Origin: Nautilus pompilius
Lineage: Eukaryota; Mollusca; Cephalopoda; Nautilida; Nautilidae
Reading direction: 5' to 3'
Length of the DNA stretch: 64,000 nt
Assembly: GCA_018389105.1 (NCBI GenBank)
Contig: JACATO010001464.1
Span: 1 to 64,000, forward strand
The notes below the pieces were generated by a model that was not told where the DNA came from, ran no database searches, and worked only from the letters and a program-made list of their open reading frames with translations. Numbering within the stretch: the stretch's first letter is position 1; each line of letters opens with the position of its first letter. Made by a program: the position numbers and the translations under genes. This document shows, piece after piece, positions 23,520-39,789 of this stretch.

Positions 23520-26500
23520 CTATTTTTATTGTTTAATCTTCTGCACAATCCACGCTGCAAAGATTACACCCTTTTCTTAATCAGTGTAAGCAGTTTCTAC
23601 CAAATCTAAACAAAATGAACGTCTGTAGTAAAGGTTATGGTCAGTATTTCAAGACAGGCAGGAAAGATGACAACAAGCGCCAGATGCACGAGAGTCTCAG
23701 AGGTGTATAATAAAGCGGTTAATCTTTTAAAAACAGAAAGCGGATCGAGTCGAAAATCATTTCAGAAAGGACAAAACTAGCGTCTCTCCGACAAGGTGCA
23801 GAAAAGGGCGGAGGAAGACCAAAATGATTATTGGATGAAATCCCTGAACTTAGGGTGAGCTCGATGTGCAATTCGTGGAAAAACAAAAGAAACCTGTCTC
23901 TTATACCGGTGCTGTTTATTAACCCCGACCTTTTGCTGTCACATCCGATCCTCCGCATTTGTAGGCAATTAAAATGGATGCAGTTTTATTTGGTGTCGGT
24001 GGAGGAAGAACGAACCTAGAACAAACAAAACATTCTCAATATTCAGAATAAGGGCCGGCCGGCCACCTGCCGATTTCTGTGTGGCACCCTTTTTTGTTTC
24101 GGATGCCCCCCCCCCACGATCTTAATTTTACTTTCAGCTGGTGTTGCTTTCCCCAAATCATTCGCGAAGAGGGAGAACTCGATCGTTGTATCGCGCACGC
24201 AACTAAAAGAATTGGACAAAGAAAGGTTTCATTACAATGGCGATGTCATCGTCCTTTTACTTTCATTAAAGTAACAAACAAACGGCGTCAATTACTTGTG
24301 CGACATTCGGTAATATTCTGGGGGGAAATGTCGTAGCGCACAGAACGAGTGAAGAGATCAGTCGGTGCTTTATCTGTCCCTTCTAAAGCTGACCCCCCCC
24401 ACCGAAATCTGTCACCGGAAAATCTCCAAACAGCACCGGTCCGCATCGCATCGTCTTGGCGACAGAATCTTACGGGAACGGCAGAAAATGTCGTTGTTTT
24501 TTTTTTAAATTTTATCATCCACTAATAAATTTGTGACAATACAAAAATTCTAAAGAAAAAGCAGCGCCTCCCCCCAGCTCGCCATCGTGAAGCCGAAGTC
24601 CTTTTCCGCTGTTGCGCGCAGTTTTTTCCGGACCCCATATGTAGGCTGTCCTCCTGCGATGGCTTCTAATATAAGTGAACGTGGCGGGGCTGCTCGCGAC
24701 GACCGCTCAATCACGAGTTCGGAACTCGCTCAACAAACAACAGCAGCAGCCAGCAGCAGCAGCAGCATTGGCCGAGTCCAGAAGCGGCTATCAGCCTCTC
24801 GGTTGATCTCATAACATTTCCCTGCGTGACAGGGCGTGATGAACACCTCAGCTTCCCCTCCGCTCAATTCACTCTCCTTTTTTCTAATAATGAAATGAAT
24901 GCAGTCGCTCGCCTGTAAACCGAGATTTTAAATTTTAGCCCCCCCCCCCTGCGCGCATTTTTTCTTTCTTTCCTTCCTTCTTTCCCTATTGCAAGACGTA
25001 ATATCTATAATCGGTGCCTCACCTACAGAAGTCGATAGTACCCAAGAACGCAATCCTCCCTCTGAACTCTGGAGCTTCCTCCGCACGTGCGCGCGCTGTA
25101 CCCGCAACACACGCATCGTTAATAGGATTTAAGACATTTACACGGAACCCTTTCCTCGTACAGTTTAGAAAATCCCTTTAAAAAAATGTAAAGAATTTTT
25201 GAAGTTAAAACCACCGGAAACTACCCGGTCTAAATATCGACAACGATGTCGAGTCTCGGAGCTGTTGCGGTTTTGCTGTTTTCGCTAAGGATGGATGTTA
25301 ATTCTGGAGATTTTCTCCAGCGGTTCGCTGAAGCGACGCTTTCCCCCAACTCGTAGTTATTAAGAAATTTCATGGTTCAAGGAGTTTTTTCTGGAGCTGC
25401 CCAATTTGTTCTAATTACGATGCGCTGATATGAGAAAGCAGCTATGGAGAGCACTAATTATTGCCAACAGTTCGCGTTAATTCCTGACTTTGGAAATGAT
25501 ATGTGTGAGCCAGTAGCAGCACTGCCCACGAAGAGATGTTGGTCGACTGCGTATGAGCGGGCACCCGCTTAGCGAGTGTAAGTGTGCGAGTCGACGAGCT
25601 GTTATTCCGACATCTCACTGATTGTTAATACATAAATCCCGTGTTTATGGCACAACAGAGCAGTTCTCGAAATATCATTTCAGTCTACATGAAGCGTATT
25701 TACTGTCCGATGATGGTTAACTTGTTTTTTCTTGCGAACCCTTTCCTTTTTCTTTTAAATATATAAGAATATACTTGTGAAATGTACCTGTGAACGTGCG
25801 CACGCAGTGTACGTGGATATAAGTGACCCGACCTTGCACATTTCAACAGCATCGCGTGAGAGCGGTGAGTACCGAAAACTTGGCATTCCAACCTCGAAGT
25901 TATCCTAGCAATTCTTTTATGCCCGCATCCCTTCGAAAAGCTGGAGGGAAAGAGAATCGAGAAGAAACAGGAAGTTGAGCGAAACGATGCATAAAAGCAT
26001 GCAGACATTCAAGCAACTACAGGACAGCTGACACCCCGAACAGGAGGAGAAATGACGAATTAATTTCTAAATATAAGGTAACCCGTAAAAAGCTGAGCAT
26101 GTGACCCCACTCCACAAAAGAATGTCCCTTTGAGCCAGTAATTCTCTCGTATTGCGCTTAAACGGTGGCCCGATCTTAATGATATTGACCGTCTTTCTTG
26201 TGCTGTGGCTCTGATGTGGCGTCGTGACGAGAAGAATACAATGTACACTGGCGAATTCAATGTTACATAAACTCTGTTAATTCGCCAAATTTTAATATTA
26301 TCCATGGATCGGATACAAACTTTAAATGCAGTTTACTAAGTGACCTTTCTTATTTAGACCGAGTGATTTGTATTCGTCTCGAGCTGCGTTGTTTTGTAAG
26401 CAGGGTACTGACTAATGCACTGCCAGTCACGAGAATAACTTCACAGGCATTACAGACAATACAATTAGTCAGGTTCATGTGAAATAAACAACAAAAACTC

Positions 26501-28000
26501 CGACCACTACTCGAGTGATCCCAGTCTGGTGACTCTCGGGATTTAATTGAATTATTTTGTTTGTACTTAACGTGTTGGCATTAAGTTCATTGTTAATACA
26601 GTATGTATTTAACGTAGCATTAATTAAACCCCGTTGGGTATCCAGGTAACGCCTAGAAATTTAGCCTCTCATTTAGCATAAGTTCACGTTATAACCTTTA
26701 GAACCCTTTTGATTTTAATTTGGGCCCTCTGTTAGTGTATTTCGTATAGATTAAATAGATCTCTGTTTGTTAGAGTCGATTATCAGTTTAGACATTACGT
26801 CGTTAATTTAAACGTTATGTCAGTATATAATTAATTTTCTTTAATTTGAGTGATCTTATTCGGATATCACTGTTTCCAGATGCATTTTGATAGTTCTGAT
26901 TAATGCAGCAGTTCTTTCAAGACCCAATAATTTCTTATGAGATTGACATTTTCGTGTTGTTTTCTCGGCGTAGAGAGTTTGAGGGGAAACTCACCTGTCT
27001 CTGGTAATTTCCCAGAAGTACACCTGTCCTTATATCCAGAACTTTGGCTTCTTATAAGATTGCACAATTTTAACCTATTACGCCCTGGCTTCATCTGTAG
27101 TTTATGCTAGTTGTCTCTGTCAAACTCGGTGGTTATTAGGAGAAGCCATCTATCAGCTTTGTTTTGTGGGTAATTTTATTAAGGGTCTTGGCGCCGTTAT
27201 CTTTTATCTGACGGATGTCTCCGCTGATAAGCTGGGTACATTGTTTTGCCACGTGATCTGTGATTCTGTAGAAGAAACAGAGCTTGTTCCGATGTTGGTT
27301 CTATGCTCCCACTTTTAATGGGATTCAAGCACAAGCGATGCACCTGAAAGAAACACTGTCGTCATGTCAGTGGTAAACTCTTCTGGAAATAGAATGCTAA
27401 CTGCTTCTTTGACAGCTTCAGATTTTGCTTTGTAGTTATAGTGAAAATGATGCCTGTAAAAGTCTGCCTCGTTGTTTCTCTGACCAATAGAGTCCCCTAT
27501 ATCTCAAGCAGCTTCATTGGCAGGTACCATCCGTGAACGTCTCATCTGCTGTTGTTTGACTGCACTCACCGAAGTGCTTTTAAATCTGAAGTGTATATGA
27601 CGTGCTCGAGTTCTACACCTGCTGTCTTTACCTCAAGAAGATTCTTTTTTTGAGACCGGCATGATATTATAGAATACGAAGGTATTTCTGCTACTGGTTT
27701 GTTTCGAACAAAGATACAGATCCTTTTTCTAAAGGACGAAACCGACTTTCTCTATTCTTCTACCAGCAGACCCGAACGATCTTTGGTAGATATGGTGTTT
27801 CCATCCATCTGGATTTCTCTCTGACAACAAACAAAATATTTGATTTTGTTTTTTTTCTTTCAGTTTTTGTATGGGTGTAGACCTCGCAGCCTCTCGCAAT
27901 GATCCCCTAACCTTTATTTCTTACTATATGAAATTTGTTTTATTTTCCAGCTTTCGACCAAGACATCGTTCCATGTTTTGTGATGGCGAAAATTTTTGTC
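23520..28000. other. Long stretch without recognised gene
   Basis: Contains AGGGCCGGCCGGCCACC at 24051-24067 and C homopolymers near 24109, 24390 and 24941. A CAG run lies at about 24738-24768, inside an open frame (24587-24814) that reads a short A/S-rich stretch and has no recognised domain. The part from 24.05 to 25.1 kb is richer in CpG than its surroundings. 26.3-27.0 kb is AT-rich. 27.1-28.0 kb may be the 3' part of the retroelement that follows, but I could not confirm this. Confidence 0.4.
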
Positions 28001-28520
28001 GCATGAGCGCTTCTCTAAACGGTTGGCATCAGCTCCCCCCACGTGCTTCCTGAAAGTTCTTCTTTTTTATGTAATGGCCATTTTTTTTTTGTTTTGCTTT
28101 GGCATCCCGTTTTAAATATGGACTTCCTAAATTAGCCATTTATCTTCTGTGACACCTAAATAGGTGAAAGTTTAATTTCCTGTGATGGCTACTCCATCGA
28201 GCATTATGGGTGACCAGGGATAGTGGCGCTGTAGCGACTTACCTCCTTAGCAGCTCCGGTTTCCACTAACCCGAGTATGTAACTTTGCCACTGAATATTC
28301 CCTTATTAACGTGAATACGCTACTTTGTTGCCAGTGTGTTAAGTGCATTCAATGCTGCTTGTATACGATAGTTTGATATGGTTACCTCTCTCTCTCTCTC
28401 TGTACTGATGTCATATCTCGCTGTACTGACGTCATCTCTCTCTGTGTATTGACGTCATCTCTCTCTGTACTGATGTCATATCTCGATGTACTGACGTCAT
28501 CTCTCTCTCATCTCTCTCTC

Positions 28521-28561
<41 letters not shown>

Positions 28562-29450
28562 GTGTGTCCGGGACTAGGTTTTTTCAGCATAGAGGTCTGA
28601 GTGAGTTCACTCTTTTAGCAACTTGCCCTTTCCATCGTCTAAAGTGACACCTCGCTGCTCTGTTATGGAACAAACGGTTAATCAATCTTTACAAGCCTTG
28701 TTTTACTCTTATTTGCTGCAACTTGAGTGAAAGCATTTGTTTTGATGTAGGCTACTGAAGGCAACTGCTGTCTGATATTCCGTGCTATTAGCTGTGTGAA
28801 AAACCCGGCCGTTCGTTGGCCACAGCGGGTTATGATAATCGGTTAATAAAGGTAGCTTTATGTTTTTTTGTCTTTTGCAGTTGTTAGAATGGGAATAATC
28901 CACGTTTCTTTCAATATCTACGCAATTTTACTCAGTCTCCAATTGATATTGAATATTTGTATGAGAGTTTCTTCAGCCTGTTCTACATCTTCGGCTAAAA
29001 CTTTTGCATCACTCTGTAAATAACAATGACAAAATCTATCCTGCTCATCGTTAGATACTGTACCTGTGATCAGTTCTAAACGTTTGCTTTCGAATACTTA
29101 CACCTGAGTAACGTTTTTCGTCCTGGATATGATCTCCTTTCCGAAACCATGTACTTACTTGTTATATTTCAAATAATCACATTTTCCATTTTTTGTAATT
29201 TTTCATTAAGTACGTGTAAAACAGCTAAGCGGCACGCACATAAATACGTAAAGGTAGCATTACTATAAAAATTCACCGGAGTTTGATTGGACCTTATAAA
29301 GCAAAATTAGATAATTCCAGGGCAATGCGAAACTTTTAGCCACGACTCTCGATGCTATAGGTACTTGTTAGTGATATTAACGGGTCCAGGTGCTTTCTTT
29401 CTTTTGAGTTTTCTGGTAACTATTTGTATGAAACAAAAGCTTTTGATCTT
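28000..29450 (-). pseudogene. Non-LTR retrotransposon reverse-transcriptase fossil
   Basis: Minus-strand blocks in the order of a LINE reverse transcriptase. LKRKKAPGPVNITNKYL (about 29420-29359) matches the early LKxxKAPGPDxIxNExL motif. AKVLAEDVEQAEETLIQIF (about 29016-28950), then ILKETWIIPI, matches the segment before the WKxxxIIPIxKKGD block. LDGVAITGN plus TFTYLGVTEDK (about 28203-28144) matches the late FxYLG motif. Order and style resemble RTE-type elements. The catalytic YADD block was not found and lies in the part disturbed by the CT/CRE array at 28386-28560. Stops and shifts are frequent, so no enzyme is made. Outer limits, including any endonuclease part up to about 30.6 kb, are uncertain. 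Confidence 0.6.
28386..28560. repeat. CT microsatellite with embedded CRE palindromes
   Basis: The reverse-complement relative of the array at 17.8-18.15 kb. TGACGTCA starts at 28427, 28450 and 28492. TGATGTCA, the CpG-to-TpG decay product, starts at 28406 and 28471. Interruptions share the GTACTGACGTCATCTC and ATATC words. It lies within the retroelement fossil. Confidence 0.9.
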
Positions 29451-32400
29451 GCATAACAATAACTGTTTTTATAACAAATTCCTGTTCTTTTTTTCTTCTT
29501 TTAATTGTTTTGTTCGTCTGGAATTCCCAGCATGCTTTCAGTGACGAACTTACGCACGAAAGGCACTTAATGCCGCTTTACCACTGATAGATTCTCTATT
29601 CTCTCCGAGTACTGTCTTTGAGAGAATTCGTGTCTTTCGTAGTTCAGCTGTCATCAATTTCTACAGCTTTCTACCATCTCGTTCCAAGCTGAAACTAGAA
29701 CTCTCGTCTAACTCTTTTGTATAAGATGTAACCTGATTTGTTATAGTTAACTTTGGTATGATTATAAATTATAGTTTTCAGTAAAGCGACAATTTCAGAA
29801 TTTTTGACAATCATTAGGTATTCATGGAGATTCTACGATTTTTTTGTCATATACTGTTTGTAATTTTTCGTCGTCCTTCTCTCTATCGGTTTGGATTTTA
29901 GCGGCTTTTAGTATTGCTTCATTAAACATCCGAAACATATGATTGATGTGATCATGTAGTGCGTCTGTTATTACTGTGTATATATTGGTTAACTCTGGTC
30001 TTTAAGTTGGTGTTGGTTGTAAGAACTCTTGATCAATGATTACTGCTAACTAGTTAATTATTTGTGTGTCTCTTCAAAGTGTACCAATAAATTCTACAGA
30101 TGACGCGATGGTTTTCCTCCAGGCGAGATTCTTGTATGCAAACAATATTCGTCTCTTTTAGGTAACTATGAAAAAAGGTTTACCCTTATCTTTTATATTC
30201 TTTCTCCATTCTATTATAGGATTTTTACTTATACTTAGATTGCATTGATTCTCTGCATTAGACAGTCACATATTTCTGTGATCCGCTAGCTTCTCAAAAT
30301 CGGACAGACATTATTCTCCAGTAACTTTGGCGGAACTCCTTGTAGACATCGCCAGTACCTGTTTTAGCGTAAGCTGGAAACACATAAACGCGTTGCTGTC
30401 ACTGCGTTTACGGAGTCTGGTACATTTGTCTTCGGCGGAAAGTAACTAAATACTTTTCTTTTCTCCATTCTTTGACCTGTCTGTCAGAGTCGCACCTACC
30501 AGAAGTTTTAGCTCTCATCAACATGACTCCTAGATCCTTCCAAACACAAGAGCTTCTCTACCAAGCAAAGCTATAGATAGATGATTTGACAGGACTCTGA
30601 TAGCATATACTTAATTTGAGCTCTCTCTTGCTTTATATACGACGTTCTTTAATTGAAATTAGCACGATTTAAGTTATTTTCCGCTTTAAAATGTTCACCT
30701 TTACAGGTGGAAATTATGTGCAGTAATTCGCATTTTTTAAAAAAAATCTTACACTGTTTCGGAATAAATATTTTACTTGTTTATTTAGAATTAATTGTCT
30801 GTTGAACTAAATTAAGTAGCACTTGTAATATGTGTGTTAACCAGATGGTTTTAATCAGAATTCATTAGATTCTGATCAGTACTCTTTGGTTTTAGACCAG
30901 CAGTTTCTGACCATGGGCATCCCAGCCAGAATCCACGGCGACACTAACCTATATATTTACTGTAATCGCGCACTATGCAATAAGAGTTCCACATGCAAAA
31001 GAAGCGCCAACTTAAACGCTTTCCAAATGATAATAGTACAGTATTCAGGTAATTATGTTTAAAAACGAAAGTTGCAGTTTTAAGATAAATGAAACTAAAT
31101 TTCGATATCGACTGCATTTATTTTAGAAAAAAAAAATCAGAGCGTCAAATTGTCCATCACCACTCAAGTTTTTTCCGAGTGAAAATAACAATATAAAGTA
31201 GTCAGTCATCTTTCGGTGAACCGGTGAGGACGACCTGCATCAGCGAGCCGTGGCGGAGAGAGGTGCATCCAGCCGAACTGTGGGACCTGCACCTATGGCG
31301 TCTTGTAGACTAACCACAAAATGTCCGCGACGGTCATTGAGTGGTGCAAAGCTTTCCTTTAGCTGGAATCGAATGAGGAAAAAATGTTATTAGGAACCAT
31401 TCTGCGAGAGACTAATAAAAGACATCAATAAAGCGGAAGGTGGATGAAACTTTTACGACGCCATTACCCCTGCTTCTGGATTTTCATCAGCTCCAGAGAA
31501 TGGACTTCTCCGCCTCCTCTTCAGGAACGATGGAAGTAAAATACAGAGAAATAACGATCGGCGTCGTTTTCAGAAACCATTTGGCTAAGCGCCTGGCATA
31601 AAGGGGCAACTTCAATATTAAATCGCACTGGCAACAAAAACGTGGCTTAGTGAACGCCGTTTAAAGTATCAGTGAAATGTTGGCGCTACTCCTCGCTGAC
31701 AGGAAATTTGATATAGTTATGAAGGGAGAAGACTGGTTGTGGACACGCCTTTCAAGTAAGGGGGGAGAATGGCTTCCGGCCGTAAGGGAAGTAAACACCA
31801 GCGAAACAGTTTATATTGACAGAAAGACTTCGTGGGAATTTTGGAACTGAGATTCATGTGTAATTACTTTTGTTATGAGGTTTGAGGCATTTAGCCATCA
31901 AAGGAAAGGGAAAAAAAAAGCAATAAATCCACTTCGTTAACAAAAAGAAAGTTAAAGTTAGATGTTTTAGAAGATTTGCAGTAATACGTTTACTAAGTTA
32001 CTTAGTCTGCCGCATGTCTGCTTATGACAGACTTCAAAATGACAACTAGGCTTTATTTTCTCTATATTCTAATCTCACGTATTTTTGAATTTATAATTTC
32101 GAACTGATGTTCTAATATATTTAAAATTTAAAGAAATCATCGGCAATTTTTAAATCACCTTTTAGAGATTAACAACAACAACAACAACAACAAAATGTAG
32201 CTAATCCTTTCACGGTGAATAAGATTCCACGTTCTATGCTGGACAAAGTCTTTTATTTACTAATTTAGTTACGAACAACTCAAGTCCGTCTTTACCTGAC
32301 ATTCAATTGATTTTACTGATTGAAATCGAATTTATGCAATGTTTCCTCGCGCGATAATCACGTGCTTTTGTTTAATGCTAGGAGCTTAGATAATTATGCT

Positions 32401-34471
32401 TATTAAAATACAAAAAATTTACAGAGACAATATTGATGAGCCATGAGAGAAAGAGCGAGAGAGAGAGAAGGATAATCGATTTTTTAAAAAAATTTCGATC
32501 ATTTATCGACTGTAATTGTGGGTTCCAATAAAATATCGGGCATTTCTGACATAAATCAATGTATTAGTAATTTTATAACATTTATAACCGAAATTTCCTC
32601 TCTTATGTCTAAGAATTCTTTTATTGTTATTTCCCTAACTTATGACCGCTAGTGTATATATATATATATATTTATACCTTGAAGTGAGTCGTCTGTCACC
32701 CAATTCTGGGTCAACAGCAACAGATTCTGCCGCATGTTGTTAACCCGCGCAGCTGAGTGTAGCGTGGTGGCGCGAGTGTTCCCTGTCCTTACCATCAGCC
32801 ATCATCTCCCTCCCTGCGGACAATTACAGTTATCGGCCGAGAAAGCAGCACACAAAATCGCCAACCCTCCCACCACCCCCCCCGCACTATTCACCGCAGA
32901 ACTTCCAATAACTGGAAAGTTATTCCAGTAGAAAGGGTACATAAATATTCAACAGTGACTCACCTTGCGAACGACTTTTAGAAGCCGAGGGGCCAACCCT
33001 ATGTGAAAAAAGTAGTGAGGAACCGTACAATTTAGTCGGGGCACAGGCTTAACGTCGTAATTATCATGAGAAATGGATCCGATTATATCTCAATCACTCC
33101 TAATAATTGCATTCCGACGTATAGAGACAATTGGCCTGATGTACTAATTGGACTAAACTGATTGTATCCGGCAGAACAATTTCTATATAACGTCATATCA
33201 TATGAAGTATTTGCAAATAGCCGCATTTGAGTTCCTTACCTCACCCAGTACTTAATGTCGTGTGGCCTTAGTGAAAGACGCGTCCTTATTGAAAAGCATT
33301 CTCGGAAATCTAAAATCTGAAGCAGCAGATTTCACAGTTAACTTGATTCGCTTTTGATTGATTAATTCACAAGATGGCTGTGTTCGCTCCTGATATGCTT
33401 CATCGTCACCTTGCACTGTGAGCTGAACTTAATCTTTTATGGTTTTTCTTTTTTGTATTAAACCTTACAATTTCTGAAACATCTACCTGACATCTAGGAG
33501 CGCCAATGAAATACAATAGCGTCCTATTGAGAACTTAATGAAATTGAAAGTGAATTTCGTGAGATGATCTGGTGAAATGGTACAACGTCGTCGGCTCTCA
33601 TCGGTTGGAACCAGAACAAAGACAACGATTACCATCTCCCTGGCTAAAACAGTTCAATGTTGGTGCGCAATGATGCTTTACATTTCAGTTCATTACTGCA
33701 ACTATATAATTTTATTTGTTAGTAGAAACAGATGAAAGCTGTCATCTGTTTTATTAACCGTTCTTTATGGCTTTGATTCAAAGATTAAGTAAAGATGAGT
33801 TTTTATCACGTGGAACATGTGATTATTAGATTAGATTACCTTAAATGGTCAAATTCCTTATACATGTAAAAATTCTAGCACATTTCACGATGTTTCATGT
33901 GCTATCTAAATTTAAAAAAAATTTTTTTCAGTTTTATGGAAAATACAATAGCAGTATTACTTTCTATTATAAATATCAGACAATACAAATTTAAGACAAC
34001 ATTAATAAAATGTGACGCTTGCTAATTTTGCAATATTTTCTATCAAAATATCTAAACATACAGTTAATATTTACCGTGATTGTTAGATATTAATACTTTA
34101 TACAGTTGTAAAGGAAAAACAACATTAAAGAACAATTATAGAGCAATAAACTATTATTTATTAGCAACAGAAAAACACTTCTTTACAGACTTAATTATTA
34201 ATAACAAAAAAAAACGGTTAGAAAACCACAACCAAAATTAAGTTTTGATGATTATGGATAATCGATTTTAACTTTCTTGTTCTTCCTCTTTATTCACAGA
34301 AACTAAATAAAGTTTATTTAGCATCAACTTTAATAAAGTTATATAAATTTTACTGGCTTATGCTCGATTTGCAACTTATTTTCAATTTTCCTGTAAATTT
34401 ATACGCTTTTTCTGAAAAGTGTAGATTGATGTTTTTTTATTCTGAAAACGTTTATTGGTAGATTTATACTA
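29451..34471. other. Long AT-rich stretch without recognised gene
   Basis: Includes an AAC microsatellite at 32170-32193, a GA run at 32452-32469 and a TA run at 32655-32670. The part 29.5-30.6 kb may belong to the minus-strand retroelement but shows no motif I trust. 33.8-34.4 kb is very AT-rich. Confidence 0.4.
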
Positions 34472-34602
34472 GTTATTACAGAGCCAGTAATTCCTAATTA
34501 AACATTTGGATGAAGCTATAATCGACGTCATATGTTTCGAGATCGAGGGTCAAAATAGCTTCATCCAAATGTTTAATTAGGAATTACTGGCTCTGTAACA
34601 AC
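34472..34602. mobile_element. Long-arm hairpin (foldback/MITE-like) element
   Basis: Arms 34472-34519 and 34555-34602 are reverse complements at 47 of 48 positions, around a 35-bp loop. The arm includes AGTAATTCCTAATTAAAC and CATTTGGATGAAGC. A related sequence at 47.37 kb shows that this is a dispersed element rather than a one-off. No open frame is present. Near-perfect arms mean either recent origin or continuing correction. No target duplication is obvious. Confidence 0.7.
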
Positions 34603-37600
<2,998 letters not shown>

Positions 37601-37602
37601 AC

Positions 37603-37604
<2 letters not shown>

Positions 37605-37695
<91 letters not shown>

Positions 37696-37744
37696 GGGAC
37701 GAGAGACGAGAGAGAGACGAGAGAGAGAGAAGAGAGAGATGAGA

Positions 37745-37781
<37 letters not shown>

Positions 37782-37840
37782 TGAGAGAGAGAGAGAGAGA
37801 TGAGAGGAGATGGAGAGAGAGAGAGAGAGAGATGGAGATG

Positions 37841-37876
<36 letters not shown>

Positions 37877-37883
37877 GAGAGAG
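37605..37883. repeat. GA microsatellite cluster
   Basis: About 280 bp of GA. It is pure for the first 70 bp, then broken by ATG, CGAG and GGAGATG steps. Purines lie almost all on the plus strand. Arg/Glu or Ser/Leu frames over it are artefacts. Confidence 0.97.
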
Positions 37884-38755
37884 CAAAGGAAAACTCCCCC
37901 CCCCAGAGATTTAATGCTGTTTGCAGTCACGGACTTGATGTTTGTTTAGGAAACTCAAAAAAAGAGGCGGTACTCACGTGAAACGGAACTCCCGGTTATA
38001 GCGACCGCCTTTGAATTCCGCTCAGAACGCGGGTTCGTTTCGTGTTCCATCGCGTCCGCGAGGGATGGGGGGTTGGGGGGGGCAAAGAGAAATCTCTTGT
38101 TGAACTGATCGAATTATATTCAGAATTACAAGTTTTTATTTCTATCTCATCCAATTTCGCTATCCGACATGGCGAGTGTTTGCAAACTGCGGCCAGTTTC
38201 TGTACGGATGTGCGTGCAACCGTTGGCTGCCACTTGGCCCCTGATATATGGGGCGGGTTTTTTTCTTTCCGGGTCCCGCCTCTGTAGATCCCGCAGTTTA
38301 ATCAAAGACGGGGTTTTGTCCGGTGTATCGATGCGCGGGCAGAGGACAGAAGTTTCATCCCCGACTGACGTCAGGTCCGTGTACCTCTCCAATTATCTCC
38401 ACTTTGGAATCCACTCTCCCACAATACCACCCGCTGAGTTTGCCCGGGCAACTCCATTTTTCACGATTTCTTTCTTTCTTCCTTCCTTGGGCGGTTATTG
38501 CTTTTCGAAATCTATTTCAACACATTTGTTTTCTTTAATGTCGGATTTGTTAAGTTACTGAAAGCACTTTGGCTTCGGAATTTCTGAAAACTGTCCTAAT
38601 GAGCGCGATGGCGTTTACCAAATGAGCCACGTAAGTAAAAACTCTACCTTTCGAAGACTGGGGCACGGGAGAAAATCCGGCCTGGTTCCGCTCACAGAAG
38701 GACAAAAAATAAGTAGGCCTGCTATTTCAGGGTTAGGGCGGTGAATTGGTGGTGA
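37884..38755. other. Moderately GC-rich stretch, no gene seen
   Basis: Several short overlapping open frames on both strands (38042-38561) without domains. A TGACGTCA lies near 38364-38371, outside any GA array. Confidence 0.35.
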
Positions 38756-38761
38756 GTTTAC

Positions 38762-39060
38762 CAGCCTACGGACGGCCGCGGTAGTCTGGTGGACTGCTGA
38801 AGTAGAGGATCCGGGTTCGAATCCCGGTCGGCTTACTTTCCCACTATGGTTCCTCCTCAGTGGGGATGAGTTTCCCACAAACGCCTCGATTTACTTTTCA
38901 CATCTAGAAGGAAGAGTTCTAGCGTAGATTTGAGTTGGCAGTTTTCCGACAGCCGGCTGGCCAGCATTAACCCTTGAAAGTCCGACTGTTGGCGACCTGG
39001 TGAAGCTCTTCACGGGTTAGGCTTGGGGAAAGGCGGAAAAGAAACAATTGCGGTTGCGAA
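38762..39060 (+). repeat. tRNA-derived SINE
   Basis: The head (38762-38837) folds roughly like a tRNA. It has an A-box-like TAGTCTGGTGG, a perfect B-box GGTTCGAATCC inside a 5-bp T stem (CCGGG/CCCGG), and acceptor strands pairing at about five of seven positions. An intact anticodon stem is missing, so this is a SINE head rather than a tRNA gene. The 220-bp body runs through CAGCCGGCTGGCCAGC to an A-rich end near 39055. The element would be copied by a LINE in trans. Confidence 0.65.
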
Positions 39061-39785
39061 CATCCACGCGAATCCGTTCTAGAGCGCACTTTGTTTTATG
39101 TAAGCACCGGACAATGTTGTTGTTTTTTTTTTTAAATTATAATCCTTGGAATATGCAGCTGTTTCGACTTTTATAAATTACTCATCTCATTTTCACTTCC
39201 TGGAGCCCGTGAGACGTCGCCGTGAGCTGGTTTCAGCCGAGGAGAGCAGAAGGTCCGCACTCGAAATTCCTGTGTTGGGTACGGACTCGGCCAGCTGATA
39301 ACGGACCGTGCGGGGAGAAGCGCCAAGCCAAGCAGACATCGACTGGAATTCGACCTCAGCCCTCTACCGCCGTGTGCCTAATTATTACGTAAATTATTTA
39401 GAGTAACGAAATTATTCTGAAATGGACAACGGCATAAATGGTGCTCTGTGGTGGCTGTTAAATAGTGTGACATCATAAACTATGATAGAGAATCTGCCCT
39501 CTTGGTTCGTAGATAGGAGCTCGGGCCCCTAACTCCGGCTTCGCTGCGTCGGCTCCGCGTGGAAACCATACTTCAAAGAGTTTGAGTGAAAGAAAAATTC
39601 TACGTCGTTATGTAGAGACCATTAAAAAATGTCTAATGTTGTTGGCAACAGAATCAAATAATAAAATTAATTCTTTCAAGTATCTATTTTTACAGATTCA
39701 GTGATCTAAACTCCATTTTTCCGATATGGCTTCTTATATGAACATAAAATTACTCTGATTTACGCCGGATATCCTTAAATAAGCT
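39061..39785. other. Non-coding stretch
   Basis: A possible further tRNA-like fragment at 39205-39320 (ACTCGAAATTCC as a weak B-box) is too degraded to call. Confidence 0.3.
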
Positions 39786-39789
39786 TGCG

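Noticed and set aside
24587-24814. Possible exon with an Ala/Ser-rich run
   Set aside because: The run is a CAG microsatellite in frame; the acceptor-like CCCCCCAG lies in a C run and no donor follows.
38762-38837. tRNA gene
   Set aside because: T-arm and B-box are perfect but the anticodon stem does not form and a SINE body follows; called as a SINE head.
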